DNA from: Stachybotrys elegans
Taxonomy: Eukaryota; Ascomycota; Sordariomycetes; Hypocreales; Stachybotryaceae
Reading direction: 5' to 3'
Assembly: GCA_020746835.1 (NCBI GenBank)
Contig: JAGPNK010000030.1
Location: forward strand, 124,001 to 188,000
Length of the DNA stretch: 64,000 nucleotides
Position numbers and translations under genes: made by a program. How positions within the stretch are numbered: position 1 is the first letter of the stretch; each line of letters opens with the position of its first letter. Below the pieces are notes generated by a model that was given only the letters and a program-made list of their open reading frames with translations, did no database searches and was not told the origin of the DNA. This document shows positions 46,012 through 56,547 of this stretch, one piece after another.

Positions 46012-47905
46012 ATGGAACCCATCTTTCCCCTGAGGGTCCCGCCGACCTGCCTCAGATGCAGAAAGCCCTGCACAAGAAAATACGCCAAAAACGACAACAA
46101 AAAGGGTCACTCAGGCCGTCCCTACTACACCTGCCTCTCCCACTCGAGCACGGTGTTCAGCTGCTTTGACGACAAAATCGGCCTGTCCCGCGACAACCCG
46201 CCCTGCCGGTGCGGGTATGCCAGTCGCCGCACCAGGAAGTACGATGGCAAGTTCTTCTTCTCCTGCCCCGCTGGTCGATGCAAAGGGCCCTTGACCGACA
46301 ACACGCCGGAAGTCGCCGCCTCGCCGGCGGTCTTGGGCAGCCCCAGCAGCAGCCTCAGCCGTGGCCAGACGGTGGTTGATACACTCTCTGCCAGTTTGCA
46401 GTCCATCGCGTTACAACCGAGCCCATCGCTGCCGCGAGTGTCCAGCCCCGACGAGGCAGCAACGAGACATATCCCAATCTCGATGAGACCAAGGTTTGGG
46501 CCCGCGACCTCTACAGCTTCGCCCAGCGTCCCAGCAAGCCCGGTAAGCTTGACGGCCGGCGAGCTCTTCAGATTTACGCTCCCGGCGTCGGCAGCCCAGC
46601 CCGACACGCCGACGCCCAGCAGAACGTTTACATTCGGGCCCACTGCTCCGGGGTCAACGGCCGAGTCCAGCAGCCCCACAGCCGGCAGACTATTTGGATC
46701 CGGGACCACAACTGGTGGCTTCACAACTGGTGGCTTTGGGTCGACTACTGGATTCAGGTCCACACCTCCAGTGTCGACGAGCCCGTCCACCACTCCGCCG
46801 GCTAATACAGCATTTACATTCGTTTCACCGACTGCAGAACCAACGTCACAGTCCAGCATCCTCACAGCCGGCAGACAATTTGGATCCAGGACCACAACTG
46901 GTGGCTTTGGATCGACGACTGCTAGCTCTATGTCGACTGCTGGGTTCAGGTTCACGCTTCCTGCATTCGGACCCACGACACCGTCCGGCGTCGCGACAGC
47001 CGGACTGCTCTTCGGGTCCACGCCTCCGGTGTCAACGAGCCCGTCCAGTACTCCGCTGGCTAATACAGCATTTACATTCGTTCCACCAACTGCAGAACCA
47101 ACATCACAGCCCAGCATACTCACAGGCGAGCTCTTTAGGCCCTCATCTCTCAGGCCAACAAGGTCTTTCAACATTCCAACAAGCACAACAAACTCGATAA
47201 CAGCCGGGATTATCGGCTCAGCGCTACCAGGGGCAAGCAGAAGAAGCACCAGCGAGTCGGCGTCATCATTTCAAGTGCCCGGGCACGAAGGACCTGGGAC
47301 GCCGCCCGAATCGCCACAGCATTCCATCCTCCAGCCGATGGTGCAGCCAGAAGGGACGAGAGGGTCGGATGTCAATGATCGGTCCGCCGACACAGACGCG
47401 AACCGTTCTGGAGAGAGTGTAACCACCTTTCAAAGCACGATCAGCGTGGTTAGTCTATCAGCTCCGACCTTCGGAAGCTCAATGCAGAACGAGGAGTCGC
47501 AGAATACACCAGATGAGACGTTGGAGAATGCGCCGCAGAACGCGCCGGAGACGATCACGGCTCCACTGCCCACAACATCCGACGACACCGAAGCGTATCT
47601 GGCCATAGAGGATGAACCAATTGTGCCCCAACCCGCAGCCTCACCTTTTGTAACCGCCACCAACGATAGCCCACCGCGCATTCCCTCCGCACCTCGCTCA
47701 AACGTAAGTCAAATAAATTGCCCCACTACGGCCCGTTGCTACCGACGGTGACATCACTCAGGCCCTTTTATACGATGGCAGCATTTGTTCTAATGAGGAG
47801 CCCCAGAAGCCCGTTTTGCAACCACACCTTGCCTTCGGTCAATATGAGTCCGACAAAGAGATTCCCAAGTCTCGTAAGCGCCTTTTGTGTTGTACGGTGA
47901 TGTAA
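46012..47905 (+). CDS. GRF-type zinc-finger protein with FG/Ser/Thr/Pro-rich low-complexity tail
   Basis: The ATG at 46012 opens MEPIFPLRVPPTCLRC. Residues about 12-85 hold two GRF-like zinc fingers: CLRCRKPC...GRPYYTC and CRCGYASRRTRKYDG with FFFSCPAGRC. GRF fingers bind nucleic acids. The next 400 residues are low-complexity with repeated FGS, FGP and TAG.LFGS phrases reminiscent of FG-nucleoporins, built partly from an internal direct repeat (about 110 bp, offset 260 bp). A 58 bp intron (47704-47761) removes an early stop and adds 48 residues ending KSRKRLLCCTVM; without splicing the frame ends at 47751. The basic KSRKR could be a nuclear signal. Function unknown. It is flanked by long spacers. 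Confidence 0.72.
46755..47130 (+). repeat. Direct repeat inside the GRF-finger gene
   Basis: Segments at 46758-46867 and 47018-47127 are about 90 percent identical, both containing GCTAATACAGCATTTACATT and CTGCAGAACCAAC. They encode the same STPPVSTSPS...ANTAFTFV phrase. A sign of repeat expansion in the tail. Confidence 0.85.
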
Positions 47906-49351
47906 GGGCACCCTTTGGCGTCGAATGCGTAATACCGGCCTTCGGGAAAGCTAGCATTCCTTACTATACGCCAAGTAATGCTCTTTCTGGGCCTCTTCGG
48001 TTCCCCTCAGAATCGGAGTGCTCTGAGGAAGCGCAAAAGTCATCCTGTTACCATCAGCAACACCGTCATTAGAGTCCTCGGAACGATTCACCTTGCGGAT
48101 GACTGGCTGAGGGGGGGTCTTTGTGTGGCGGCAGCCGTGGCTGCCGCAGCTGCTCGAGCAGTCGCGTTGGTTGTATTTGGTGTTTGTATTCATCATGGTT
48201 CGATGTTGGTCTTGGGATGAGGAATTCTTCTATATTGAACAGGGGGCTCAAGGGATTTATGTAGCTGTGGGCTGCAGAACAAGCTTTTCTCTGTTGGCAG
48301 CCTGGAGCGGTGTCACAGGCTTTTCTAGTGTCGTCGAAGTTTTCCACTAGCATTGGTATGTATTTACTGCCTTTTCTTCCCGGTACAGTATCTGACGTGC
48401 AAGCAACCTTGTGGTTGCAACCAGTGGTGTTCCCCATCTGGGCACAGTCACAGGAAGGCTTCTGCAGCGTCGTCATTCCAAGGTTTTCATCCGCTGAGTC
48501 AACCGAAGCTTCCCAGCCGGGCACCGGCAACCTTGTGTGGTTGTAGTCGGTCAGAGCCTTCCATCTGACCCCGCCCCAGCCCTCTGTACGTGTACGTGTA
48601 TGTGCGTGTCTGTGAGCCAGCTCGATATTCCGTGGCATCACATGCCTGCGCATGAGTCGCAGCCACCGGTGGCTCAGCCACTCGGCCACTCGGCTACCCC
48701 GCACGGGCAGCCTGACGATGGCCTTCTTAATATTTCTCTCTGCTGTTTACGATTGCATTGGCTGCTGGGGCACTAGGCACTACCCTTACTCTTTATTTGC
48801 TCTCCACTGCTTCAACCTCAGACTGTACACTCTTTTCGTCATCATACGCCAAGTAAGTGCCCTCTCCGTAACATTGCAGCCACAATTATCACTGCCACGA
48901 CTAAGCCAACTTCTATCCTGAAACCCATGAATTGGGCTTAGAGGCTGAGCACTGTATCAATGGGGTAAACAGGCTAACTCACCAAGATGGTAGATACGGT
49001 GTGTATTTTTAAGGGTCTTACGTGTATTACCGCCAACAATGACCCCGGTCCGCCCCTTTTGGACAGAATGAGGTTAAGCGAAGGCGTGCAAATGATTGGA
49101 TGTGCTGTTGGGCGTAGGTGCTCTTGCGGCATTTATTAGGTTGGCCGGCCCCGTCCGTGCAAGGAGTCCCACGACTTCCTCCCCATGTCCATCCAAACTG
49201 TCCACAGCAATCTATACTCCGAAGAGCGTGCGGACCTTCCGCGCACAGTAGGCAAGTACTCAAGTCGGTATCAGATATGCATAAGTGTACCGCATGCTAC
49301 TCAGTCTTAACTCCTGTGTAGAAGCGTCTTTTGATCTTGACGCGTCGCGAG
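47906..49351. other. Spacer without recognisable genes
   Basis: Several overlapping short frames on both strands without family features. A CGTGTA/CGTGTCT-rich stretch lies at about 48588-48615. Ends with the promoter of the HET gene. Confidence 0.4.
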
Positions 49352-51898
49352 ATGTTTGCCGACATCAATCCTATCGTGGCGTTAGCGGTGGCGGCGATCG
49401 GTATTCCAATGCTGACTGTGGTTCTGCTTCTTGTGGACGGAACCTGGTTCGATGTTCCTAAGCCTATTCATGGGCTTCTGTTTGTGATTAGCGGCACTAT
49501 CTTGTTCTGTCTCTCGCCTGTCCTGTTTCCTGCGTATGTTATTGCCTGGAATCTGGTATCTATTCTTTCTATTTGCTTGACTCTCGTCATACACTTAAGT
49601 ATCTGCTTATGTCGCCCTTTAATCAGGTCGTCGAAGTGGGTCTATCACCGCCTACCAGAAGTGCCGTTTCTACTTGGGCTTCCTCGATATTGCAGCCATG
49701 TTCACAGCCGCTGCGGAAGCGTCACAGATGCAGAATCAAGATCTCTACTGGTAGCCGGAAACTGCGTTGCTAGCTGTCAGTATAATCTTGGCTCTCGGCT
49801 CTGTGCCACATGTGATTCCATGATTGACAGTTCTGCTCTTCTCGTGGGCACGCGCTGGGCATGGACTTGGCGTAGTGAGAGACATTGTCATCATACGACT
49901 GTTGAGCGGCTTCGACAATCGTCTTTCCGCTGTGCCCTATGTCAACTTTTATTGCTGTCTCTGCAGGCTGAGTATAGATCGATCACGTACAGCGTACTCA
50001 ACCCTCTCCTTCCAAAGTACCAGATTCGTATCGCGGAAAGTGCACAAGGCACAATTCTTCGAGTCATCAGTCAAGGGAAAGAGATGAGTTCTTTACTTGC
50101 TAGCCATAAATGTGGGACTTTTCCCACCCTGACAATAGCATCAACTGACACAGTTATAGCGAGGCAACATATATGCGATATAGATGCAATGACTGTATCG
50201 CCACTTACAATGGAGTGGGCGCTACGTCGGATTGAAATTTGCCAGAAGAAACACAAAAGCTGCGCCATTCCATCGCAAGCAAATAGGCACGAGAATGGAC
50301 AATTCCCAAGACGATTGCTCGACGTCGGTACAGGGAATGACACAGTTCGGCTGGTAGCGACGACATCGGAGATGGAGTCACGGGGCTATCTTGCGCTGAG
50401 CTACTGCTGGGGCGGTCTTGCGGCACTTCGCTTATGCAAGTCCAATTTAGAGACGCTAATCCAGCGAACGAACCCCAGCAACTGGGACAAGACATATCGA
50501 GATGCAATCACAATCACGCGAATGCTAGGCTTCCGATATCTATGGGTCGACGCGCTCTGCATCATGCAACCGGAACCTGGAGACGGAGGAGCTGGACAAA
50601 AGGACTGGGCCGAGCATGCCCCAAATATGGGTCACATCTATGCTCACGCAGTGTGCGTGCTCTCTGCATCAGCTGCGCGAAATACCCGCGATGGTTGCAT
50701 CCTCCCCAAACTGGCCTCAGGTGGAGGATTCCACGTAAGATGGGACGGGTAGACATCTCTGGACATCAACATCTCGGATCGAAGCGACGCCATTGTGTCC
50801 AATCTCTTTTGTGCAAGGGTCGATTCGCAAAGGCTGTCAACGCGCGGCTGGGCATTTCAGGAGCGGGTTCTTGCTACGCGCCTGCTTCACTTCTGCGATG
50901 GCATGATTTTATTCGAATGCAGTGAGATTCAAGCATCGAGCAGTCATTTGCTCAGCCAAGCAATCCCAGCGAGGCAGCAGCGGCCATCAGAGAGGAAGAC
51001 CGAGGACCAGCTTGGCTTAGATGACATCGCACGCCACATCATTATCAAACCTTGGCTTCCAAGCTTCGATCTCTTTGAAGCGTCTCAAGCAGTGAATAGG
51101 GCTCTTGGAGGTGATGGCCGATTGGTCTCTGACACAGCATACACTGGAGACCAGAGAAACACCAACCGCCGTGATGGACCAGTTACGAGGACTGGCCTTC
51201 GTGCGGCGTTCAACACTCTTACCCAGAACGCTAAAATTGTTTCACCTGACAAGGTAGACTGGCTTCTGCTACATCAGTGTTGGTACGATCTGATAGAAGA
51301 GTACTCGCGTCGGCAGCTTACCCATTCGGCCGACCGTCTCGCGGCAATTCAGGGCCTCACGTCGTACTTCTCATTGCGCTGCGAGGCTGGTATCCTATTC
51401 TGTGAGGGATCTCGGGAGTTGACAGTGATAAAGTTGCTCTGGATGCGGTCCAAAACAAACACTTTTTCTCTCCGGTCACAACGACAGGTGCCGACATGGT
51501 CATGGGCTTCGAGTGACGAACCCGTTACCCATGGTTTCGGTCCACCCTTGGCCTCGTGGAATACAAGTATCTCAATGGCAGTCTCGTCAGTGGGTACTGT
51601 AAGTGCCGACGTTGCTAAACTAAGGATTGTTCTTCTCGCCCTGCCATTCCGTTTCTATCCTTTCAAGGCCACCTTTGTGGCTGACATTTACATCGACTCA
51701 AGGGAATGGAGTCATTTAATGTGCGTGCCTCTTGCCTTTTTGAATCATAAATCATATCGGAAGGGATCGCGTTTTTTCATTCATGGCATTGTCGTGAGGC
51801 AGCGACCAGACGGAGCCTTTGAACGGGTGGGATACTTTAAATATCCAAATGGCCAAGAGCCTGCAAAAAGCATAATGTCTGAATTAATCTTAGTATAA
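49352..51898 (+). pseudogene. HET-domain gene with N-terminal membrane segments and one in-frame stop
   Basis: A frame of 849 codons broken only by a TAG at 50750-50752 (codon 467). The ATG at 49352 (MFADINPIVALAV) starts two to three hydrophobic segments (residues about 5-85), unusual for HET proteins. A cysteine/histidine region follows (LCATCDSMI, ERHCHHTTVERLRQSSFRCALCQLL), typical of HET N-termini. HET motifs are YLALSYCWGG, GFRYLWVDALCIMQ, YAHAVCVLSASAARNTRDGC and, after the stop, STRGWAFQERVLATRLLHF. The same frame continues to 51898 with WSWAS near residue 715. The stop lies in GGG TAG ACA; a CAG to TAG change would fit RIP-type C-to-T mutation at CpA. An 18 bp GTAAGA..TAG unit covering the stop is too short for a normal intron. 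It is either a recently inactivated allele or an assembly error. Confidence 0.85.
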
Positions 51899-52676
51899 AG
51901 TTTTAACTCAAAGTTTTGTCAGCTCACCCGCATAGCATTGTCTAGACAGTTTCTTGTTTTCATGACTTATGCGTTTAAACACATAACTTTCAGTCCAAAG
52001 CTGGCTCAGTCAGTCACTGGGTCGGAATACAACTTGCCTGGTCAAGGGTGCTAAGGCACTGCCACGGCAGGGACTGTGGAAAAGGCAATATTTTCCAGCA
52101 AGTTAAAGTTAGAACTGTATTATGCCCAGTACGAACCGGGAGCTCAATCACTACTCAGCTCAGTAAAGGGTTCAACGTTATTTTGGAATGACAAGGGATA
52201 TACTCTATAAGACAATCAAACTGGCCTGACAAGTCAATGTTTAGATCGCTTTCCATGGACAGAAAACTATCGTAAGTGCGCCAATATATATCCTTTGACA
52301 TGAACGAAGCAGTACATACTCATGGGTTAGGGTACGATTATAGTCAGCAGTAAAACATTCCCGGTAGCATTAGCTCCATTCCCTCGCAGCAGACATCCCA
52401 ACTCAATCAACTTCTAGTCGCTTCTGCACCACGATCCCACCCTCATCTAATGCCCGTATCAAATTGGCAATCTCTAATTGTCATAGGCATCAATCACCGG
52501 CTATTCTTAATCACTGCTCCTACTTTTTTGATAACAACATAACCGTCAGTCTTGTAGTATTGCAGCTGAAAATGTCCTCGATTTCCATGTTGTAACGAAT
52601 TTATGAACTCAGAACATTGGTCGTGAGGCACTTTGAGGAACGGCTCAGCCTAAGGATAATCAATGTACTGACTGAT
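51899..52676. other. Spacer between HET and monooxygenase genes
   Basis: No open frame of note. The converging genes on both sides end here, so it should hold their 3' ends. No clear terminator motif can be assigned. Confidence 0.4.
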
Positions 52677-54410
52677 TTATTCCTCGGAGCCATACCTGGC
52701 CTTGTACTCGCCAATCAACCCGCGCAAGCTCTGCGCACGACAAGGTTCTAGCAAGCCCTCTTTCCCAAGGTGGCTGACTAGGCCCAGGTCGCCAAGCAAG
52801 ACGTCTGTGTACGCTACGCAGTCCCAGAGGAACCAGTTCGCCATGGCGCCTTTATCCAAGTACCGCCGGGCGCACCACATGACCGTGTCCGCCACTTCCT
52901 GCCGCATCTGCATCTCCCCCTTGTTCGTAGTCATGGCCGTGGCCGTAGGGAGCCTCCCGTTTAGAGCCGCGACCGCCCAGAGTGACTGTACTTCCGCTAC
53001 GCGCCATCCATTGATAATGCTCATGCGGCCGAGAAATACGATGCTCGGATCTTGGACGGGCAAGATGCATCTGTACAGTCTGTAAGGCGTCATTGATGCA
53101 GTCCTCTTGTTGTATCTGGGCGGATCGGAAAGGATAGGAAATCGCTGCAACACCCGCTTCTCTGCTTCTCCATCCGCCGCGTCCCATCTTTGCCTCTCCA
53201 CACTGCCGGTGGGACCTGCGATGGGTACTGGGAGGCCCAAGTCCAACGCGGTTTGCTCGTCATAGTGGCTCGGGGCCTGCCTCCACCCTGTACCGAAGAC
53301 CAAAGCATCGATTTCGATCTTCGTGCCGTCGGACAACACGACAGCATTGGTCTCCACCTGCGTGATATCGTCGCGATAAACACGCACCTTGGTCGCAATG
53401 GTGTCGAAAAAGTCGTCTCGCTGTTCGACACCGGTATTGTCATTTGCCCAAAACAGTGGCGTGTCCGGAATCAGATTCTTGAATCCATTCTCCACCGCCG
53501 TGGCGTCATTGCGGTCGTATCGCGCACGTTTCCTGAAGTCGGCCTCGATGGTCTTCCACGCAAAGCGGGTGAGCCATCGCCCGATCGCGGTCCTATTCAT
53601 GAAGCGGACAAGCAGAGTGTCCTTGACAAAGTGCGACGACATGATATAAAAGAGGACCCGGGTCAGGAGAGGTTCGTCGGTCGAGGTAAACGGCGGTTTT
53701 GGGTGCAAGGGGGCGTACCAGCAAGGCCCGCCGCCGGATTTGCGAACCACCCAGTGCACAATCTTGCCCGCCTTCGCAAGGGCGTAGGCTGCATCCGCCG
53801 CAGACTTGGCACCGCCCACTACCACTATGCGCATGACCTTCTCATTGCCCTGCAGCTGGTTGCTGGCCAGGTCTATGGCATGCATTCGAGTGCCTCCGAA
53901 AGCATGCAAGTTTGGCAGGTCCGGCAGAGCGGGTTCGCTGGTGATTCCAGACGCGTCAATGACCTTGTCAGCATGGAATGTTCTTGCCGGCCGACCGTCT
54001 TTTTGCTCGGTCTCGACAACCCAACAGGTCTTGCCATCAGCCGTTTTGCTCACTCGTGTGACACGGCAGGCGAACCGGATCCGATCTGCCACGGAGAAAC
54101 CCGCATATTTGTGTGAATGCGCATAATTCTCGAGGTAGGCCGTCATGTGTGTTGCACGGAAGAGACCACAATTGAGTTGATCCGGTTCGAGGGGAAGCCT
54201 GACGTCAGAGAACTCGGCGACCGAGTGGCTGTCTTGTGTCCAGAGCGTGTCGTATACGCGGCCCTGGCTCCATGCTCCACCCAATTGCTCGCTGCCTTCG
54301 AGAATTACGAGCTTGGCATTGGGATAGATCTCTAAATATGTCCGGGCTGCTTGCAGGCCATACATGCCCGCGCCGATGATCAGCACGTCATATCCGGGTC
54401 TGGCCGACAT
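52677..54410 (-). CDS. Flavin-containing monooxygenase-like FAD/NADPH oxidoreductase
   Basis: 577 residues in one exon. I chose the ATG at 54410 (MSARPGYDVLIIGAGMYG). The FAD-binding Rossmann motif VLIIGAGMYGLQAA is at residues 9-22, with the ribose-binding Glu in LVILEGSEQLGGAWS. The second nucleotide-binding motif IVVVGGAKSAADAAYAL (about residue 200) serves NADPH. A conserved VFGTGWR follows near residue 375. The family hydroxylates or oxygenates small nucleophilic or carbonyl substrates; secondary-metabolite FMOs share this build, so the substrate is open. The C-terminal part ends with a possible membrane-near hydrophobic segment (MANWFLWDCVAYTDVLLGDL). No cluster partners are adjacent. 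Confidence 0.88.
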   Translation of the reverse strand: MSARPGYDVLIIGAGMYGLQAARTYLEIYPNAKLVILEGSEQLGGAWSQGRVYDTLWTQDSHSVAEFSDVRLPLEPDQLNCGLFRATHMTAYLENYAHSHKYAGFSVADRIRFACRVTRVSKTADGKTCWVVETEQKDGRPARTFHADKVIDASGITSEPALPDLPNLHAFGGTRMHAIDLASNQLQGNEKVMRIVVVGGAKSAADAAYALAKAGKIVHWVVRKSGGGPCWYAPLHPKPPFTSTDEPLLTRVLFYIMSSHFVKDTLLVRFMNRTAIGRWLTRFAWKTIEADFRKRARYDRNDATAVENGFKNLIPDTPLFWANDNTGVEQRDDFFDTIATKVRVYRDDITQVETNAVVLSDGTKIEIDALVFGTGWRQAPSHYDEQTALDLGLPVPIAGPTGSVERQRWDAADGEAEKRVLQRFPILSDPPRYNKRTASMTPYRLYRCILPVQDPSIVFLGRMSIINGWRVAEVQSLWAVAALNGRLPTATAMTTNKGEMQMRQEVADTVMWCARRYLDKGAMANWFLWDCVAYTDVLLGDLGLVSHLGKEGLLEPCRAQSLRGLIGEYKARYGSEE

Positions 54411-55520
54411 GGTTACCTGAGTGTGCACACTGGAAAAACAGAACGATAAGGACCAAGAAGAAGAGACGAGGAGGATCGCATACCCAGGCTCAGACTCGAG
54501 GATACCAAGTGCTCGGGCGGTTCAGCTTCAAAACTCTAACTAGAGCGCATGTAGGGCAGCTGCAACTTCAGGCAAAGAGAGTCGGAGCGCCGCGCCAAGC
54601 CTAGACGGGCTAAAGTGGCGTGCAAGCTCAGCTTTCTCTGGAGGTTAATATTCAGCTGAAATGCATCCACCTACGAAGGGGTCCCTAATTCGCCTCGTGG
54701 GTATTCCACGCGCCACATCCGAAGCCTTGCATGCAGGAGGAGAAACCACAGCACGAGGCCTCTTCTTAGGCTGACCAGTGAAGCCCGAGTATGACCCAAT
54801 ATTGCCAGGCGCACTGTCCGACTGTCGAGGTGGCTGCAGATATTGGATGTCGCACTTTACACAATTTGCGCATGCAAACGCCTCGTCACACTGACCTATT
54901 AGTCCGCGTCAAACGGAGATGGGACGGTCAGTGACGTACCCTGACTCGTCGAAATTTAGACGCATCACACCTCCGCCGGCTCCTGGTGTGTGGGCGTTTG
55001 AGGCGCGGGCGGCCAACGACTACGATGGTCAGCAGATCCGAAGCGGCCACACGCCCGCGATTGAGCCCTCGCATTACCAATTGAGAATGCGCCGGCATCC
55101 CACGGGCATGTTCACCTCCTGCTGCCGAGCACACTCAAACGGACTACCTGCCTGTTCAGCTGAACGAAGAGAGCGACTGCACGCAAGTGGGACGAGAATG
55201 GAAGAACACAAGTACAGTTGTCTTTGAGCAGAAACGAAGCTCGCAAGCCGAAGACCGCGAGGATGCTCAGCATCTGGCCATGGCATGATTGTAGATTTGA
55301 GACGTGTAGCCACTCGCTTGTTGGAAACTTACCCATAAGCGCTCATACTGCCGCTCAATCCCTGGGAGTACCTTGAAGGGTTTTTACATCTGGCCATAAC
55401 AACGTATCCTGAAAATGTCTTTTGTGTTTCTTGGAAGCTTGATTCTTGCGACTGGCGCCGGTGACTATCTAGCTAATGTTAGCATCCGAGTCTTCCTATA
55501 GCACGGCTAATGTGGCTGTG
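54411..55520. other. Spacer upstream of the monooxygenase
   Basis: Contains the monooxygenase promoter. The frames present are short and lack family features. No structured RNA seen. Confidence 0.4.
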
Positions 55521-56325
55521 TTGCAGTCTGCTCCGTAGTCCAACGACTGGATGTGGCATACTTTGACTCCAAGTTCGAGCTTGTTGAGGTACGGTTATTT
55601 TCACTGCCGGCTGTTTCGATGGCATTCTCCAAGACCAGGACGACATTGCCCACATCGCCATGAATATGGACATGGACGCTTGAAACCACATCATTGACTT
55701 GACTATCAGAGCCACCCTGGAACTCCCAGACGCCGCATTCTAAGGAGCCTAGTGTCAAGAGCATTGTCATAATGTCGTTTCTTGCCACCTGCATCGTCCC
55801 GACCACGAGCGTACCCTACAGATCGACTTGGCAATCTGGACTACAGCGGTCATCCGACAGACAGCCCAGCTGTGGGGCTTGGAGGAAAATCCTCGTTGGG
55901 ACGGCACCTTGCTTTACCCTGCGGTCAAGGCGAGCAGCGAGCAGGCCATTTTTGCGTGGGTCCGTAGGTTAACCTCCAATAGGTCGTGGCGACTGCCGGC
56001 TTTGCCGCGGCTGTCTCGCCCGAGAGTATGGGATACCGGACCAGCGCGGCCGTTATCGACGCCGTCATCAAGGGCTACCCTGGACATGTCTGGCTAGAAC
56101 AGACGTCTTGCATCAAAATCTGCTTGGGCCCTCGTCGCATTTTAAAGACAAGGCAGTTGATATTCAGGTGCGAGAAAAGAGACCCGCTGAGCGTTGCAAC
56201 CACAGTCCGGAAAGATCGCGTCACTTGCCGCGTCGTCTTGGGTCGATGGTTGTTAGGTAGGGTTCCCGAGTCAGCTATAGTGAAGTGCCAACTCGATGCC
56301 AGCCTTGAATCGAAGCACGTGTAGA
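55520..56325 (+). pseudogene. Decayed coding sequence of unknown family
   Basis: Readable patches are LDVAYFDSKFELVEVRLFS, then LAIWTTAVIRQTAQLWGLEE with NPRWDGTLLYPAVKASSEQ, then VATAGFAAAVSPESMGYRTS and VIDAVIKGYPGHVWLEQTS. The patches are in different frames with stops between. A stop ends the last frame at 56324. No family recognised. Confidence 0.45.
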
Positions 56326-56547
56326 TGAGAAATCAAGGTCCTGGACTACTGAGACTTATGCAGTGCCTTGAAGATCTCCCGGATTTCGATAAGCACCTCA
56401 ACTACCAACAATGTGACACTACCACTGCGGAACAAACATTCCGCTCGCCACACACTTCGCGCTGCAACCACCCCCAGTCAATGCTGTAGTAAGAAACCCA
56501 AGAACAAATCAAACATTTCTGATAAATATGTATACCCAGGCCGCCAT

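Noticed and set aside
46125..47249. Long minus-strand frame opposite the GRF-finger gene
   Set aside because: It is the mirror of a Ser/Thr/Pro-rich plus-strand repeat, giving Val/Gly/Asp-rich shadow sequence without family features.
48069..48704. Cysteine-containing 211-codon minus frame
   Set aside because: Overlaps competing frames on both strands, has no secretion signal or known cysteine pattern, and lies in a spacer.
50733..50782. A 50 bp intron (GTAAGA to CGAAG) that would remove the HET gene stop
   Set aside because: Its length shifts the frame, so the well-conserved RGWAFQER part could not be read.
53190..54116. 308-codon plus-strand frame opposite the monooxygenase
   Set aside because: Shadow of a GC-rich coding gene; the opposite strand has all the FAD and NADPH motifs.
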